DNA of 64,000 bases. Origin: Nocardia sp. BMG51109 (GTDB lineage Bacteria; Actinomycetota; Actinomycetes; Mycobacteriales; Mycobacteriaceae). The notes beneath the pieces were generated by a model. It ran no database searches. It saw nothing but the letters and a program-made list of their open reading frames with translations, and was not told the DNA's origin. The stretch lies in contig NZ_JAFQ01000004.1 in assembly GCF_000526215.1 (NCBI RefSeq), positions 5,890,001-5,954,000 on the forward strand, read 5' to 3'. Within the stretch, counting starts at the first letter, position 1, and every line of letters starts with the position of its first letter. The position numbers and the translations under genes are program-made. Positions 56,896 to 64,000 of this stretch are shown piece by piece.

Positions 56896-58266
56896 TCAGG
56901 CGCAGTCGTTCGGCGCCGGCTCGCCGCGGAGCCTGGCGTCGATCCAGTCGGTGGCGCCGCCGGCGCCGTTCATCATTGCGGACACGTGTTCGCCCGGCAC
57001 CGTGCGGAATTGCGCCGTCACGCCGAGACCGCACTGCTGCCCGTACATCTTCCTGGACTCCTCGAGGGGAATCCAGAAATCGTTCGCGCCGTGGTAGATG
57101 TACAGTGGCACACCCGATCTGCGGTCGGTCAGGTCCGTCAGCCGCTCGATGTGGCCGGCGATCTCGCTGTCGAGCGGGTGATCGATGCTCGCCGCGACCT
57201 CGAGCGGGATGCCTACCGCGCCGAGCGGTCCGTCGGCCTCGCCGCAGATGTTCTTCAGCGGCGAGGTCGCCACCCACTGCGCGAGATTGTTCATGTACTC
57301 CAGCATCTCGGGATGTTCGCGCGCGATGGCCAGGGACACCGAGAGGAGGATCCCGGAGGCGGTGCGCCCGTTGAATATCCGCGCGACCGCGCCGTAGTCG
57401 GTCACCAGGCCGCCCGCGGCCGCGCCCACCAGCACGCCGGCCAGTTCCGGCGCGTACTCGTCCAGCAGCATCGCCGTCGCGTACGAGGCGATCGCCCCGC
57501 CCGAATAGCCGGTGACCGCGAAACGACTGTCGGCGAACTCGTCCGGCGCCGACGACCGGACGGCCCGGATGGCATCGAGGGTCATGTGACCGGCGACGTT
57601 CGGTTCGGCATAGGACACCAGCGGTCCCTCGTGATCGGGGATCAGGATGGCATGGCCCTTGTTCAACGCCGCGGCCACGTTCGGCAGGAAGACGTTGATG
57701 CCCTTGTTGTCGGGGTCGCCGTGCGCGAGCGTGTAGCCGGGGGTGCAGCGCAGGCCGAGCGCGTTGATCGGCAGCGTATCCACCTCCACCGGCCGCGGAT
57801 CGGGGCCCTGCCACGCCACGGCGGGAACGAGGAACGTCGCGGTCCCGAACGACGGTGTGCCCGTCGCGGAGGTGGATCGGAACTTCACCAGCTGCGCCCG
57901 GGCGATCGGGGCATCGATGAGCGTGGCCGCCGGCGCGGTCACGTCCCGGGTTTCGATGATCTGGCCGGGGCTCATCGCATCCAGGTCGTCGGGCCAGGCG
58001 TCGAAGGCCGGATCTCCGACCGGCGACGACAGGACGGATTTCCACAGTGCGGTCTGGTCGTCACCGGTGAGGTGCTGTGGTTCCGGGGCCGTTTGTGGTG
58101 GTGGGGTCAGTTGTGGTGCGGGGATGGTGTTCTCGATCCACTCTTGGAGCGGACCGGCAACTCCCGGTAACGGTGCGGGGGTGGGTGATTCGGCCGCGGC
58201 GGGTTGTCCGCCTACTAGCAACATGCCAACAACTACGGTAACTACAACTGCGGGAAGCGTTTTCAC
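56896..58266 (-). CDS. secreted LIP-family lipase (PF03583), copy 2
   Basis: A 456-residue paralogue of the lipase next to it: the same signal (KTLPAVVVTVVVGMLLVGG), Pro-rich linker, TGYSGGAIASYATAMLL nucleophile, PLYIYHGANDFWIPLEE and TVPGEHVSAMM. Long stretches such as the nucleophile region and SGILLSVxLAxAREHPEML are identical or nearly so in both, so the pair arose by duplication and inversion. Loops around the active-site lid (TPGYTLAHGDPDNKGINVFL against TPGFQMSHGILEKPSTSLSA) differ, which may mean different substrates. GTG at 58266 is the start. Confidence 0.92.
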   Translation of the reverse strand: MKTLPAVVVTVVVGMLLVGGQPAAAESPTPAPLPGVAGPLQEWIENTIPAPQLTPPPQTAPEPQHLTGDDQTALWKSVLSSPVGDPAFDAWPDDLDAMSPGQIIETRDVTAPAATLIDAPIARAQLVKFRSTSATGTPSFGTATFLVPAVAWQGPDPRPVEVDTLPINALGLRCTPGYTLAHGDPDNKGINVFLPNVAAALNKGHAILIPDHEGPLVSYAEPNVAGHMTLDAIRAVRSSAPDEFADSRFAVTGYSGGAIASYATAMLLDEYAPELAGVLVGAAAGGLVTDYGAVARIFNGRTASGILLSVSLAIAREHPEMLEYMNNLAQWVATSPLKNICGEADGPLGAVGIPLEVAASIDHPLDSEIAGHIERLTDLTDRRSGVPLYIYHGANDFWIPLEESRKMYGQQCGLGVTAQFRTVPGEHVSAMMNGAGGATDWIDARLRGEPAPNDCA

Positions 58267-58470
58267 GGTCCTCGTCTTCTACTCGGGGGGTCCCCCGCGA
58301 AAGAGTAGCGACCGTCGATGGGTCTGGTGTTGATCACCCGAGGCATTTTGTCCGTGCCTCTCACCCGGCCGCGGTCGAACTGTGATCGGCTCCAACCGTT
58401 GTGACGACGCACGGACGATCGCCGTCGCCGCACCCGCGTCCGTCGATGCGCTCCACCGCTCGGTGCGCCG

Positions 58471-59286
58471 TCACTCCTGCGGGAGCCGCACCATGGCCTC
58501 CTGGGCGTAGGACGCCACCAGACTGCCGTTCTCCGTGAGGATGTCGCCGCGGCCGTAGGCGCGGGCGTGGGCGAGCAGCGGGCTGTGCTGGCGCAGCAGC
58601 AGCCACTCGTCGGTGCGGAAGGCGCGGTGGAACCAGAGGGTGTGCGTGGTGACCGCGGACAGAAATACGGTGCCGTTTCCGCGCTGCTCGTAACCCTCGA
58701 GGGGGAGCAGCGCGGTGCCGATGAGGGTGAGGTCGGTGGCGTAGGAGACGAGGGCGGGGGCCAGCGCCGGGTCGACCTCGGGAGTACGCATCCAGAACTC
58801 GAATTCCGGTGGCGCGCTGCCCGGATCGTCGAGATCCACGGCCGCGCGGGTCTCCCACGGGAGCAGATCCCACTGCACCTTGTGCTCGGCCGAGAGCAGC
58901 GCCGACGGGGCCGGGACGGTCTGCACGTCCGGACCCTGCTCTTCGGCGTGCAGCGAGATCGAGGCGGTCGCGACGACACCCTTGGACTGCTCGGCGACCA
59001 CGGAGACGGTGGCGAACGACCGGCCCGCGTGATGGCGGCGCACCCGGTAGCGGATCGGTTCGTCGGCCTTGCCCTCGCGCACGAAGATCGCGTGCAGGGA
59101 CTTGATCGACTTGTCCGGCACGGCGGCGGTGGCGGCCCGGACGAACTGGCCGAGCAGCTGGCCGCCGAACACCCGATGATAGGTCAGCCGCAGGTTCCGG
59201 CCCTCGAAGCCGGCGTCGGCGTCGTCGGGCGACGGTGCCGCGGACAGGTCGAGGCAATCGACGAGGTCGCTCCACAAATCAGGCAT
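58471..59286 (-). CDS. acyl-CoA thioesterase, TesB family
   Basis: A 271-residue double-hotdog thioesterase. RVFGGQLLGQFVRAATAAVP is the first hotdog motif; the catalytic Asp is in VSYATDLTLIGTALLP, and the Thr/Ser and Gln in LTENGSLVASYAQEAMVRL. GRSFATVSVVAEQSKGVVAT and LWFHRAFRTDEWLLLRQHSP are also typical. It releases free acid and CoA from acyl-CoA, relieving CoA trapping or ending a side branch. It follows the TetR gene on the same strand by 43 bases, in which the longest operator of the window lies. Confidence 0.93.
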   Translation of the reverse strand: MPDLWSDLVDCLDLSAAPSPDDADAGFEGRNLRLTYHRVFGGQLLGQFVRAATAAVPDKSIKSLHAIFVREGKADEPIRYRVRRHHAGRSFATVSVVAEQSKGVVATASISLHAEEQGPDVQTVPAPSALLSAEHKVQWDLLPWETRAAVDLDDPGSAPPEFEFWMRTPEVDPALAPALVSYATDLTLIGTALLPLEGYEQRGNGTVFLSAVTTHTLWFHRAFRTDEWLLLRQHSPLLAHARAYGRGDILTENGSLVASYAQEAMVRLPQE

Positions 59287-59310
59287 AGGCCGAGTGTAAG
59301 TGAAATTCTC

Positions 59311-59337
59311 GTTCGTGAGAACAGCGTTCTCACGAAC
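59311..59337. promoter_or_regulatory. GAGAAC-type operator with 12-base arms, thioesterase promoter
   Basis: GTTCGTGAGAAC-AGC-GTTCTCACGAAC is a perfect palindrome of 12-base arms, the most extended of the series; its core GAGAAC-N3-GTTCTC has one change per half from GAGAAT. It overlaps the last codons of the TetR gene and ends 25 bases before the thioesterase start. Confidence 0.75.
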
Positions 59338-59983
59338 GGGTAAAGCCGTGCGCGCAGAATTCCCACGCCTCGGCGGCCGTGAGGGGGTGCTGAGTCTCCT
59401 CGTCGGAGGCGCCGGCGGACTGCGCGATGAACATCACGGTCTGCATGAGCATGGCCGACGTGCGCCGCGAGTTCAATTCCGCGCGCAGCTGCCCGGACTC
59501 CTTGGCCATATCCATCAGCTCGGTGAACAGCGTCAGCATCGGCACGTGCGCGACCTTGACGTGGCTCGGGTGCGAGATCAGCAGTTGCGGTGCGAAATCG
59601 GTGAACAGCGGGCGCCGGGCGGCCGGATCCGGCCGGCACAGTTCGAAGAGCAGCTCGACGGCCACCCGTAACTTCTCCAGCGGCTCCGTCTGGCCGTCGG
59701 CGGTGGCGCGCAGCTGATCCGCGGTGCGCGCCAGCGCATCCTCGAACAGCGCGAGCAGCAGCTCGTGCTTACCGTCGAACTGCAGGTAGAAGCTGCGCAG
59801 CGACTGTCTCGAGCGGTCCACGACCTCTTGCACCGTGAAGTCCGTGGTTCCCTTCTCGGTGATGATCGCCTGGGCGGCGTCGAGGAACCGCTGCACGCGC
59901 TGTTCGGCGCGCAGCTTGGCGGTGCGCAACGAGCGCTCGACGGCCCGCTGCTTCCAGGCGGGTTTCTCGCTGGGGCTGGTCAC
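59330..59983 (-). CDS. TetR-family regulator, candidate master of the GAGAAT operators
   Basis: A 217-residue TetR protein with an extended basic N terminus (KPAWKQRAVERSLRTAKLRA). The HTH is VQRFLDAAQAIITEKGTTDF, TVQEVVDRSRQSLRSFYLQF and DGKHELLLALFEDALART. The ligand domain with RVAVELLFELCRPDPAARRP and SAMLMQTVMFIAQSAGA is of the kind that binds acyl-CoA or hydrophobic acids. It is flanked by operators at 59311-59337 and 60104-60118, so it is the likeliest protein to bind all the GAGAAT sites. GTG start with GAGG in front. Confidence 0.88.
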   Translation of the reverse strand: MTSPSEKPAWKQRAVERSLRTAKLRAEQRVQRFLDAAQAIITEKGTTDFTVQEVVDRSRQSLRSFYLQFDGKHELLLALFEDALARTADQLRATADGQTEPLEKLRVAVELLFELCRPDPAARRPLFTDFAPQLLISHPSHVKVAHVPMLTLFTELMDMAKESGQLRAELNSRRTSAMLMQTVMFIAQSAGASDEETQHPLTAAEAWEFCAHGFTRS

Positions 59984-60103
59984 CGGTGCCTCGGTTCTCG
60001 GTTATGGGAAGAGAACATGAATGTACTGTACCGGAGAATGGCAGTTACATGATCGGTTGTCGCCATATCAGTCTCTTCTGTAGAGATTTAGCCTTTCAGA
60101 TCA

Positions 60104-60118
60104 GAGAATGTTATTCTC
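60104..60118. promoter_or_regulatory. GAGAAT-type operator between TetR and enoyl-CoA hydratase genes
   Basis: GAGAAT-GTT-ATTCTC has perfect six-base arms, without extension. It lies 70 bases before the hydratase start and 121 bases from the TetR start. A further isolated half-site GAGAAT occurs at 60034-60039. Confidence 0.65.
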
Positions 60119-60187
60119 ATGCAACATGTGCCGGGGCCGCCGCAACGGCAGGCAGGCTCGGTCCTTCCCGGAGTTGAGGAGTTCGAC

Positions 60188-60967
60188 GTGTACATCCGCT
60201 ACGAGGCCGCCGATCGGATCGCGACCATCACGCTCGATCGTCCCGAGGCGGCCAACGCGCAGAACTCCGAGCTGCTGGACGAGCTCGACGCCGCGTGGAC
60301 CCGCGCCGCCGAGGATCCGGACGTGTCGGTGATCGTGCTGCGCGGGGAGGGGAAACACTTCTCGGCCGGGCACGATCTGCGGGCGGGCTCGAAGGAGAAG
60401 GTCGACAAGATCACCCTCCAGCTGGTCTACGAGAACGAGGCCCGCCGCTACCTGGAGTACTCGCTGCGCTGGCGCAACATCCCGAAGCCGACCATCGCGG
60501 CGGTGCAGGGCCGGTGCATCGCCGGCGGGCTGCTGCTGTGCTGGCCCTGCGATCTGATCGTGGCCGCCGACGACGCGCAGTTCTCCGACCCGGTGGTGCT
60601 GATGGGCATCGGCGGGGTCGAATACCACGGCCACACTTGGGAACTCGGGCCACGCAAGGCCAAGGAGATCCTGTTCACCGGGCGCTCGGTGACCGCCGAG
60701 GAGGCGCGGCAGGTCGGCATGGTGAACCAGGTGGTGCCGCGCGCCGAGCTCGACGAGCAGACCAGGGCGCTGGCCGCCAAGATCGCGACCATGCCGCCGT
60801 TCGGGCTGCGCCAGGCCAAGCGCGCGGTCAACCAGACGCTGGACGTGCAAGGCTTCTATGCCGCCATCCAGTCCGTCTTCGATGTCCACCAGACCGGTCA
60901 CGGCCATGCGCTGAGCGTGAGCGGCTACCCGATCCTGGCCCAGCTGGACGAGATGAAGTCCCAGTAG
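60188..60967 (+). CDS. enoyl-CoA hydratase
   Basis: A 259-residue crotonase. RIATITLDRPEAANAQNSEL, VSVIVLRGEGKHFSAGHDLR (oxyanion), PTIAAVQGRCIAGGLLLCWP and SDPVVLMGIGGVEYHGHTWE are the main parts; the pattern EYHGHTWELGPRKAKEILFT is shared by a set of mycobacterial EchA proteins. It would hydrate an unsaturated acyl-CoA. The GTG at 60188 is chosen because TGAGGAG is at 60175-60181 and the fold starts here; upstream codons read through the operator. Divergent from the TetR regulator, so probably its target. Confidence 0.9.
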   Translation: MYIRYEAADRIATITLDRPEAANAQNSELLDELDAAWTRAAEDPDVSVIVLRGEGKHFSAGHDLRAGSKEKVDKITLQLVYENEARRYLEYSLRWRNIPKPTIAAVQGRCIAGGLLLCWPCDLIVAADDAQFSDPVVLMGIGGVEYHGHTWELGPRKAKEILFTGRSVTAEEARQVGMVNQVVPRAELDEQTRALAAKIATMPPFGLRQAKRAVNQTLDVQGFYAAIQSVFDVHQTGHGHALSVSGYPILAQLDEMKSQ

Positions 60968-61125
60968 ATCGGGCGCTGTCGGGGCGATCGTCTGTCGGGT
61001 CCACCGGCAGCACCCGTACGGTCCAGTCGTTTCGCGAAGTCGAGACCACATGCCGTGCGGTCCACCGGCGATCCGGGACATGCGCACCCGGCGCCGACGA
61101 AGTTCATTCCGAAACGAGGAAATCC

Positions 61126-61629
61126 ATGCGCGATTCCATCCTTCGCCGGGCAGCGGTCGGCTGCTCGGCCGTCGCCGTCGTGGCCCTGGCACTGACCGGC
61201 TGCAGCTCGGACGATTCCGACGACGCCGCACCGTCGGCCTCCGCGTCGGCCGCGGCGCCGAGCGCGGCGGCCGGACAGGCCGACGCCGCCACCACGAAGG
61301 CCGTCACCGACGTGTACACGGCCTTCTTCGCCGGTGCCACCCCCGCCGACCAGAAGGCCGCGTCGGTGCAGAACGGTGACACGTTCAAGCCGATCCTCGA
61401 GGCTCAGGCGAGCAACCCGCAGGCCCAGGGCACCTCGGTGACCGTCTCCGGGGTCAAGTCGACGGGTCCCGACCAGGCCGACGTCACCTACACGCTGCTG
61501 GTCGGCGGCAACCCCATGCTCCCCGACCAGACCGGCCAGGCGGTCAAGGAGGGCGGCCAGTGGAAGGTCGCCACCTCGACCTTCTGCGCGCTGCTGGCAA
61601 TCCAGGGCGGCGCATCCCCGGCCTGCTGA
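61126..61629 (+). CDS. Mtb12-like lipoprotein
   Basis: A 167-residue lipoprotein. The signal MRDSILRRAAVGCSAVAVVA and lipobox LTGC are followed by an Ala/Ser-rich linker and a domain with VTDVYTAFFAGATPADQKAA, QGTSVTVSGVKSTGPDQADV, TYTLLVGGNPMLPDQTGQAV and GGQWKVATSTFCALLAIQGG. This is similar to the C-terminal domain of the mycobacterial low-molecular-weight antigen Mtb12. Two Cys residues in the last 20 positions may pair. Its role on the cell surface is unknown. AACGAGG stands before the ATG. Confidence 0.82.
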   Translation: MRDSILRRAAVGCSAVAVVALALTGCSSDDSDDAAPSASASAAAPSAAAGQADAATTKAVTDVYTAFFAGATPADQKAASVQNGDTFKPILEAQASNPQAQGTSVTVSGVKSTGPDQADVTYTLLVGGNPMLPDQTGQAVKEGGQWKVATSTFCALLAIQGGASPAC

Positions 61630-61644
61630 GCCGATCTTCCCGGT

Positions 61645-61686
61645 CGACGGCCCGGTGCCGCAACGAAATTCGGCACCGGGCCGTCG
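61645..61686. terminator. bidirectional terminator hairpin
   Basis: CGACGGCCCGGTGCCG (61645-61660) and CGGCACCGGGCCGTCG (61671-61686) form a perfect 16-pair stem with a 10-base loop. It lies between the rightward lipoprotein and the leftward DUF1684 gene. Confidence 0.85.
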
Positions 61687-61772
61687 GTCGTGTCACGTGG
61701 TTGCCCGCGTGCAGCGCGAACGGTCCAGTCCTGCAACAAGTTACCCAGCGCTGGTCGAACGTGCCGGGTGCT

Positions 61773-62597
61773 TCATTTCGCGTGCTCGTGCGGGATTTTC
61801 TCGCCTGCTTCGACGGCGAACGGGAGCCGGTTGTCCGCCGGCGCCATCGGGCAGATCGGAAAGTAATCGCTGAACGCGCACGGCAGGTTCGTCGCGCGGT
61901 TGAAGTCGAGCAGGACCGTGCCGTCGGCGTCGGGCTCGGGAATCGCCAGTGAGCGGCCCGCACCGTAGGTGGTGACGCCGCTGGTCGCGTCGGCGAAAAC
62001 GGCGTACATCCCGTTGTCGGATCCGGTGACCAGCAGGGTGTACTCGCCGCCGTCGTGGGTGAACCTGAGCACGCCCGGCGACCGGTAGGTGTGGCTGTCG
62101 GTGCCTACCGACTCCAGCGTCAGGGACTGCGCCGAAGCAGTGGGCTCGAACGTGGCCGTGACGGCCCAGCGCGGGTCGGGTGCATAGGTCGGCACGCCGT
62201 CGAACCCGGCACGGGCGGGTGTTTCGGACCGGTATCCGACGAGCAGATACCGGTCGCGACAGGTGACGCCGATCTCGATGCCGGCGGCGGAGATCCGGAC
62301 GTCGTCCGGGGTGGCGCTCAGATCGAGACCGCGGACCGTACTGAAGGATTCGCCGTCGTACGACATCGTCGCACCCTGCGGGTCGACGTAGAGTTCGGTG
62401 CCCTGCTGCCACCATCGGCCGGGAAGTCCGGGGAATTCTTGCGGTGCCGGGTCGACCCAGTCGATGGATACCGCGGACAGCCAGCCGAACGGCCGGGACA
62501 CGAACTGCTCCCAACCGGCGCGCCAAGCACGCCATTCCCTAGCGAATTGCTCCTCGTTGCGGTTCGGCGCAACCGCGGCTTCCTGGTTGTTCGTCAT
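61773..62597 (-). CDS. DUF1684 protein
   Basis: A 274-residue soluble protein with the DUF1684 pattern: REWRAWRAGWEQFVSRPFGW near the start, PARAGFDGVPTYAPDPRWAV, YTLLVTGSDNGMYAVFADAT and the closing LDFNRATNLPCAFSDYFPIC with PMAPADNRLPFAVEAGEKIP. The family has no established function; the last motif is strongly conserved and suggests an enzyme or binding site. The start ATG has no clear ribosome site. It is divergent from the XRE-cupin regulator over 66 bases, in which ATGGTCGAAT occurs twice (62596-62605 and 62655-62664), overlapping both starts, so regulation by that protein is plausible. Confidence 0.85.
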   Translation of the reverse strand: MTNNQEAAVAPNRNEEQFAREWRAWRAGWEQFVSRPFGWLSAVSIDWVDPAPQEFPGLPGRWWQQGTELYVDPQGATMSYDGESFSTVRGLDLSATPDDVRISAAGIEIGVTCRDRYLLVGYRSETPARAGFDGVPTYAPDPRWAVTATFEPTASAQSLTLESVGTDSHTYRSPGVLRFTHDGGEYTLLVTGSDNGMYAVFADATSGVTTYGAGRSLAIPEPDADGTVLLDFNRATNLPCAFSDYFPICPMAPADNRLPFAVEAGEKIPHEHAK

Positions 62598-62663
62598 GGT
62601 CGAATCGTGCGGCTCGTCCCGCGGAACCGGCAAACAAACTTGCGGAAAATGCAAAATGGTCGA

Positions 62664-63287
62664 ATGGCCGATCAGCTCGATACCATCCTCGCCGCGGTAG
62701 GGCCGCGACTGCGCGCCGTGCGCAAAGCCCGTGGCATCACCCTGGAGCAGCTCGCCGAAACCACCGGCATCTCGGTGAGCATCCTGTCGCGTCTCGAGTC
62801 CGGGCGCCGCCGCCCCACCCTCGATGTGCTGCTCCAGCTCGCGACGGCGCACCACGTCGCCCTCGACGACCTGGTCGGCGCGCCCGCCACCGGGGACCCA
62901 CGCATCCGTCCCCGCCCGACGGTACGCAACGGCATCACCTGGCTACCGTTGTCCCGCAATCCAGGCGGACTCAACGCCTTCAAGCAGATCATTCCGGTCG
63001 ACCCGGACCCGCCCGAACACCCCGACCAGCAGGTGCACGAGGGCTACGAATGGCTCTACCTCATCACCGGCAGGCTACGACTCGTCCTCGCGGACAAGGA
63101 CTTCGTCCTCACCGCCGGCGAAGCGGCCGAGTTCGACACCCGCATTCCCCACGCCGCGGTGAATATCGGCCCCGACCCGGTGGAGCTGTTGATCATCTTC
63201 GGACAGCAGGGCGAGCGAGTCCATCTCCGTGCACACACCGCCGCCAAGCGCACGCCCCCACCGCCACAACCGGATTCGGACCACTGA
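62664..63287 (+). CDS. XRE-cupin transcriptional regulator
   Basis: A 207-residue protein. The HTH is VGPRLRAVRKARGITLEQLA, ETTGISVSILSRLESGRRRP and TLDVLLQLATAHHVALDDLV; a cupin domain follows with HEGYEWLYLITGRLRLVLAD, LTAGEAAEFDTRIPHAAVNI and PVELLIIFGQQGER. XRE-cupin proteins sense small molecules and usually control a neighbouring enzyme, here probably the divergent DUF1684 gene. ATG at 62664 gives the usual N terminus; an in-frame ATG at 62649 is an alternative. Confidence 0.9.
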   Translation: MADQLDTILAAVGPRLRAVRKARGITLEQLAETTGISVSILSRLESGRRRPTLDVLLQLATAHHVALDDLVGAPATGDPRIRPRPTVRNGITWLPLSRNPGGLNAFKQIIPVDPDPPEHPDQQVHEGYEWLYLITGRLRLVLADKDFVLTAGEAAEFDTRIPHAAVNIGPDPVELLIIFGQQGERVHLRAHTAAKRTPPPPQPDSDH

Positions 63288-63392
63288 TCCACTCACCACC
63301 GGCCCGTTGCCGGCCTGTGGTGTAGCCTGCTGTTCGGCATCGGGAGGAGACGTGTTCCGGCGACGGAGCCGGAACTGTGGGGAGGGGACATC

Positions 63393-63950
63393 GTGCACTC
63401 GGTGGTTCGTGCCGGTTCGAGTCTGCTGATCGCCGGCCTCGGTGTGGCGGTGTTGGCGGGCTGCGGTTCCGGGAAATCGGGAAATCCTGTGGCGGAGTCG
63501 AGCGGTGTAGCCGCCCCGGCGACTTCGACGACGACCTCGACCACGGTCGTACCGGCAGCGTGCCGTAACCCGACCGTGGACACCCCCTTTGCCGAGGAGA
63601 TGAAGACCGCCCTGGCAGCGGTGGCCCTTCCGGCGGGAGCATGTATCACCTCCGTGGGCCCGATCACCAAACACGGCGAACCGGACAAGCCGACATTTCT
63701 CGTCAGTCTTCGCGTCCCCACGGCGGCGGGACCGGATGATCTCCGCCCCGTCGCCACGGACATCGCGCATGCGTGGAAGGGCAGCAGACTCGGGCCGGAG
63801 ACATCCGAGCTGCAGGTCACCAATTGGGGATACAGCGAGGCGAAGTACATGGATTACCTCACCGACCGGGACTTCCACAACCATCCGTGGGACGGGACGC
63901 CGTCTCGTGAAGCAGAACTGGCGCTATGGGTCGCCACGGCCCAGGGATGA
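63393..63950 (+). CDS. putative lipoprotein, function unknown
   Basis: A 185-residue exported protein: signal VHSVVRAGSSLLIAGLGVAV, lipobox LAGC, a Ser/Thr-rich spacer (ATSTTTSTTVV) and a domain with two Cys (AACRNPTVDTPFAEEMKTAL and LPAGACITSVG), KPTFLVSLRVPTAAGPDDLR and NWGYSEAKYMDYLTDRDFHN. I do not recognise a family. GTG start at 63393 with GGGGAGGGG upstream. The remaining 50 bases of the window hold nothing I can name. Confidence 0.75.
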   Translation: MHSVVRAGSSLLIAGLGVAVLAGCGSGKSGNPVAESSGVAAPATSTTTSTTVVPAACRNPTVDTPFAEEMKTALAAVALPAGACITSVGPITKHGEPDKPTFLVSLRVPTAAGPDDLRPVATDIAHAWKGSRLGPETSELQVTNWGYSEAKYMDYLTDRDFHNHPWDGTPSREAELALWVATAQG

Positions 63951-64000
63951 CCGCGGTTTCGTAGGGCCACCGCGGCCGGAGTTCAGAGCTGGGCCAGGCG

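Noticed and set aside
10199..60118. Assigning the operator to KstR or KstR2 (cholesterol regulon)
   Set aside because: The core GAGAAT-N3-ATTCTC does not fit TnnAACnnGTTnnA or AnCAAGnnCTTGnT, and no typical cholesterol genes such as kstD, hsaC or mce are in the window.

Overview
The window looks like chromosomal DNA of a high-GC mycolic-acid actinobacterium, most probably Nocardia or a close relative. The reasons are the very high GC content, frequent GTG starts and ATGA/GTGA stop-start overlaps, F420-dependent enzymes, PF03583-type secreted lipases, DUF397 and MmyB-like regulators, an Mtb12-like lipoprotein, and many paralogous CoA-ester enzymes and TetR regulators. I recognise no rRNA, tRNA, CRISPR array, insertion sequence or phage gene.

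Layout. 1-13.4 kb is accessory housekeeping: a truncated F420-type enzyme, a beta-lactamase-like lipoprotein, several regulators (ArsR, WYL, MarR, XRE), an aldo/keto reductase, an alpha/beta hydrolase, two methyltransferases, a P450, and a decayed stretch at 5.3-6.1 kb with remnants of a DUF397 gene and an acyl-CoA synthetase. 13.6-33.9 kb and 45.7-52.7 kb, with 58.5-61.0 kb, form a dispersed catabolic system for CoA-activated acids. It contains a fused CaiB transferase, a second CaiB transferase, enoyl-CoA hydratases, two M24 proteins, an amidohydrolase, a complete molybdenum hydroxylase set (CoxL/M/S-like subunits, CoxG, XdhC), a B12-dependent acyl-CoA mutase (two subunits) with its MeaB GTPase, an LLM/F420 oxidoreductase, a two-subunit acyl-CoA dehydrogenase, SDR dehydrogenases, a thiolase, a TesB thioesterase and a KshB-like ferredoxin reductase. 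I cannot name the substrate.

These blocks appear to be tied together by one operator, GAGAAT-N3-ATTCTC. I find it as a perfect or one-mismatch-per-half palindrome in front of six transcription units (10.2, 27.4, 46.8, 50.5, 59.3 and 60.1 kb), with weaker variants at 21.0 and 29.75 kb. The TetR gene at 59330-59983 is flanked by two of these sites and is the natural candidate regulator.

Between the catabolic blocks (34.0-37.1 kb) lies a two-gene unit unlike its surroundings. A NACHT NTPase with membrane segments carries at its N terminus a short motif, S-G-x-V-V-Q-A-G-x-I-x-G-D-I-x-F in outline, and a 115-residue helical protein carries the same motif at its extreme C terminus. This is the arrangement expected of an NLR sensor and an effector or adaptor that communicate through a RHIM-like amyloid motif. 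I consider it the best candidate for a poorly described system in the window.

37-45.6 kb carries a peptidase, a D,D-carboxypeptidase, an ABC ATPase, a PhoX-like protein, a small S1-domain protein and a TetR/SDR pair with shared palindromes. 52.7-58.3 kb carries a glycosyltransferase, an AAA-DUF234 ATPase, and two tail-to-tail paralogous lipases with conserved leaders. The right end has lipoproteins, a DUF1684 protein and an XRE-cupin regulator. Strong GC-rich hairpins separate several convergent pairs.
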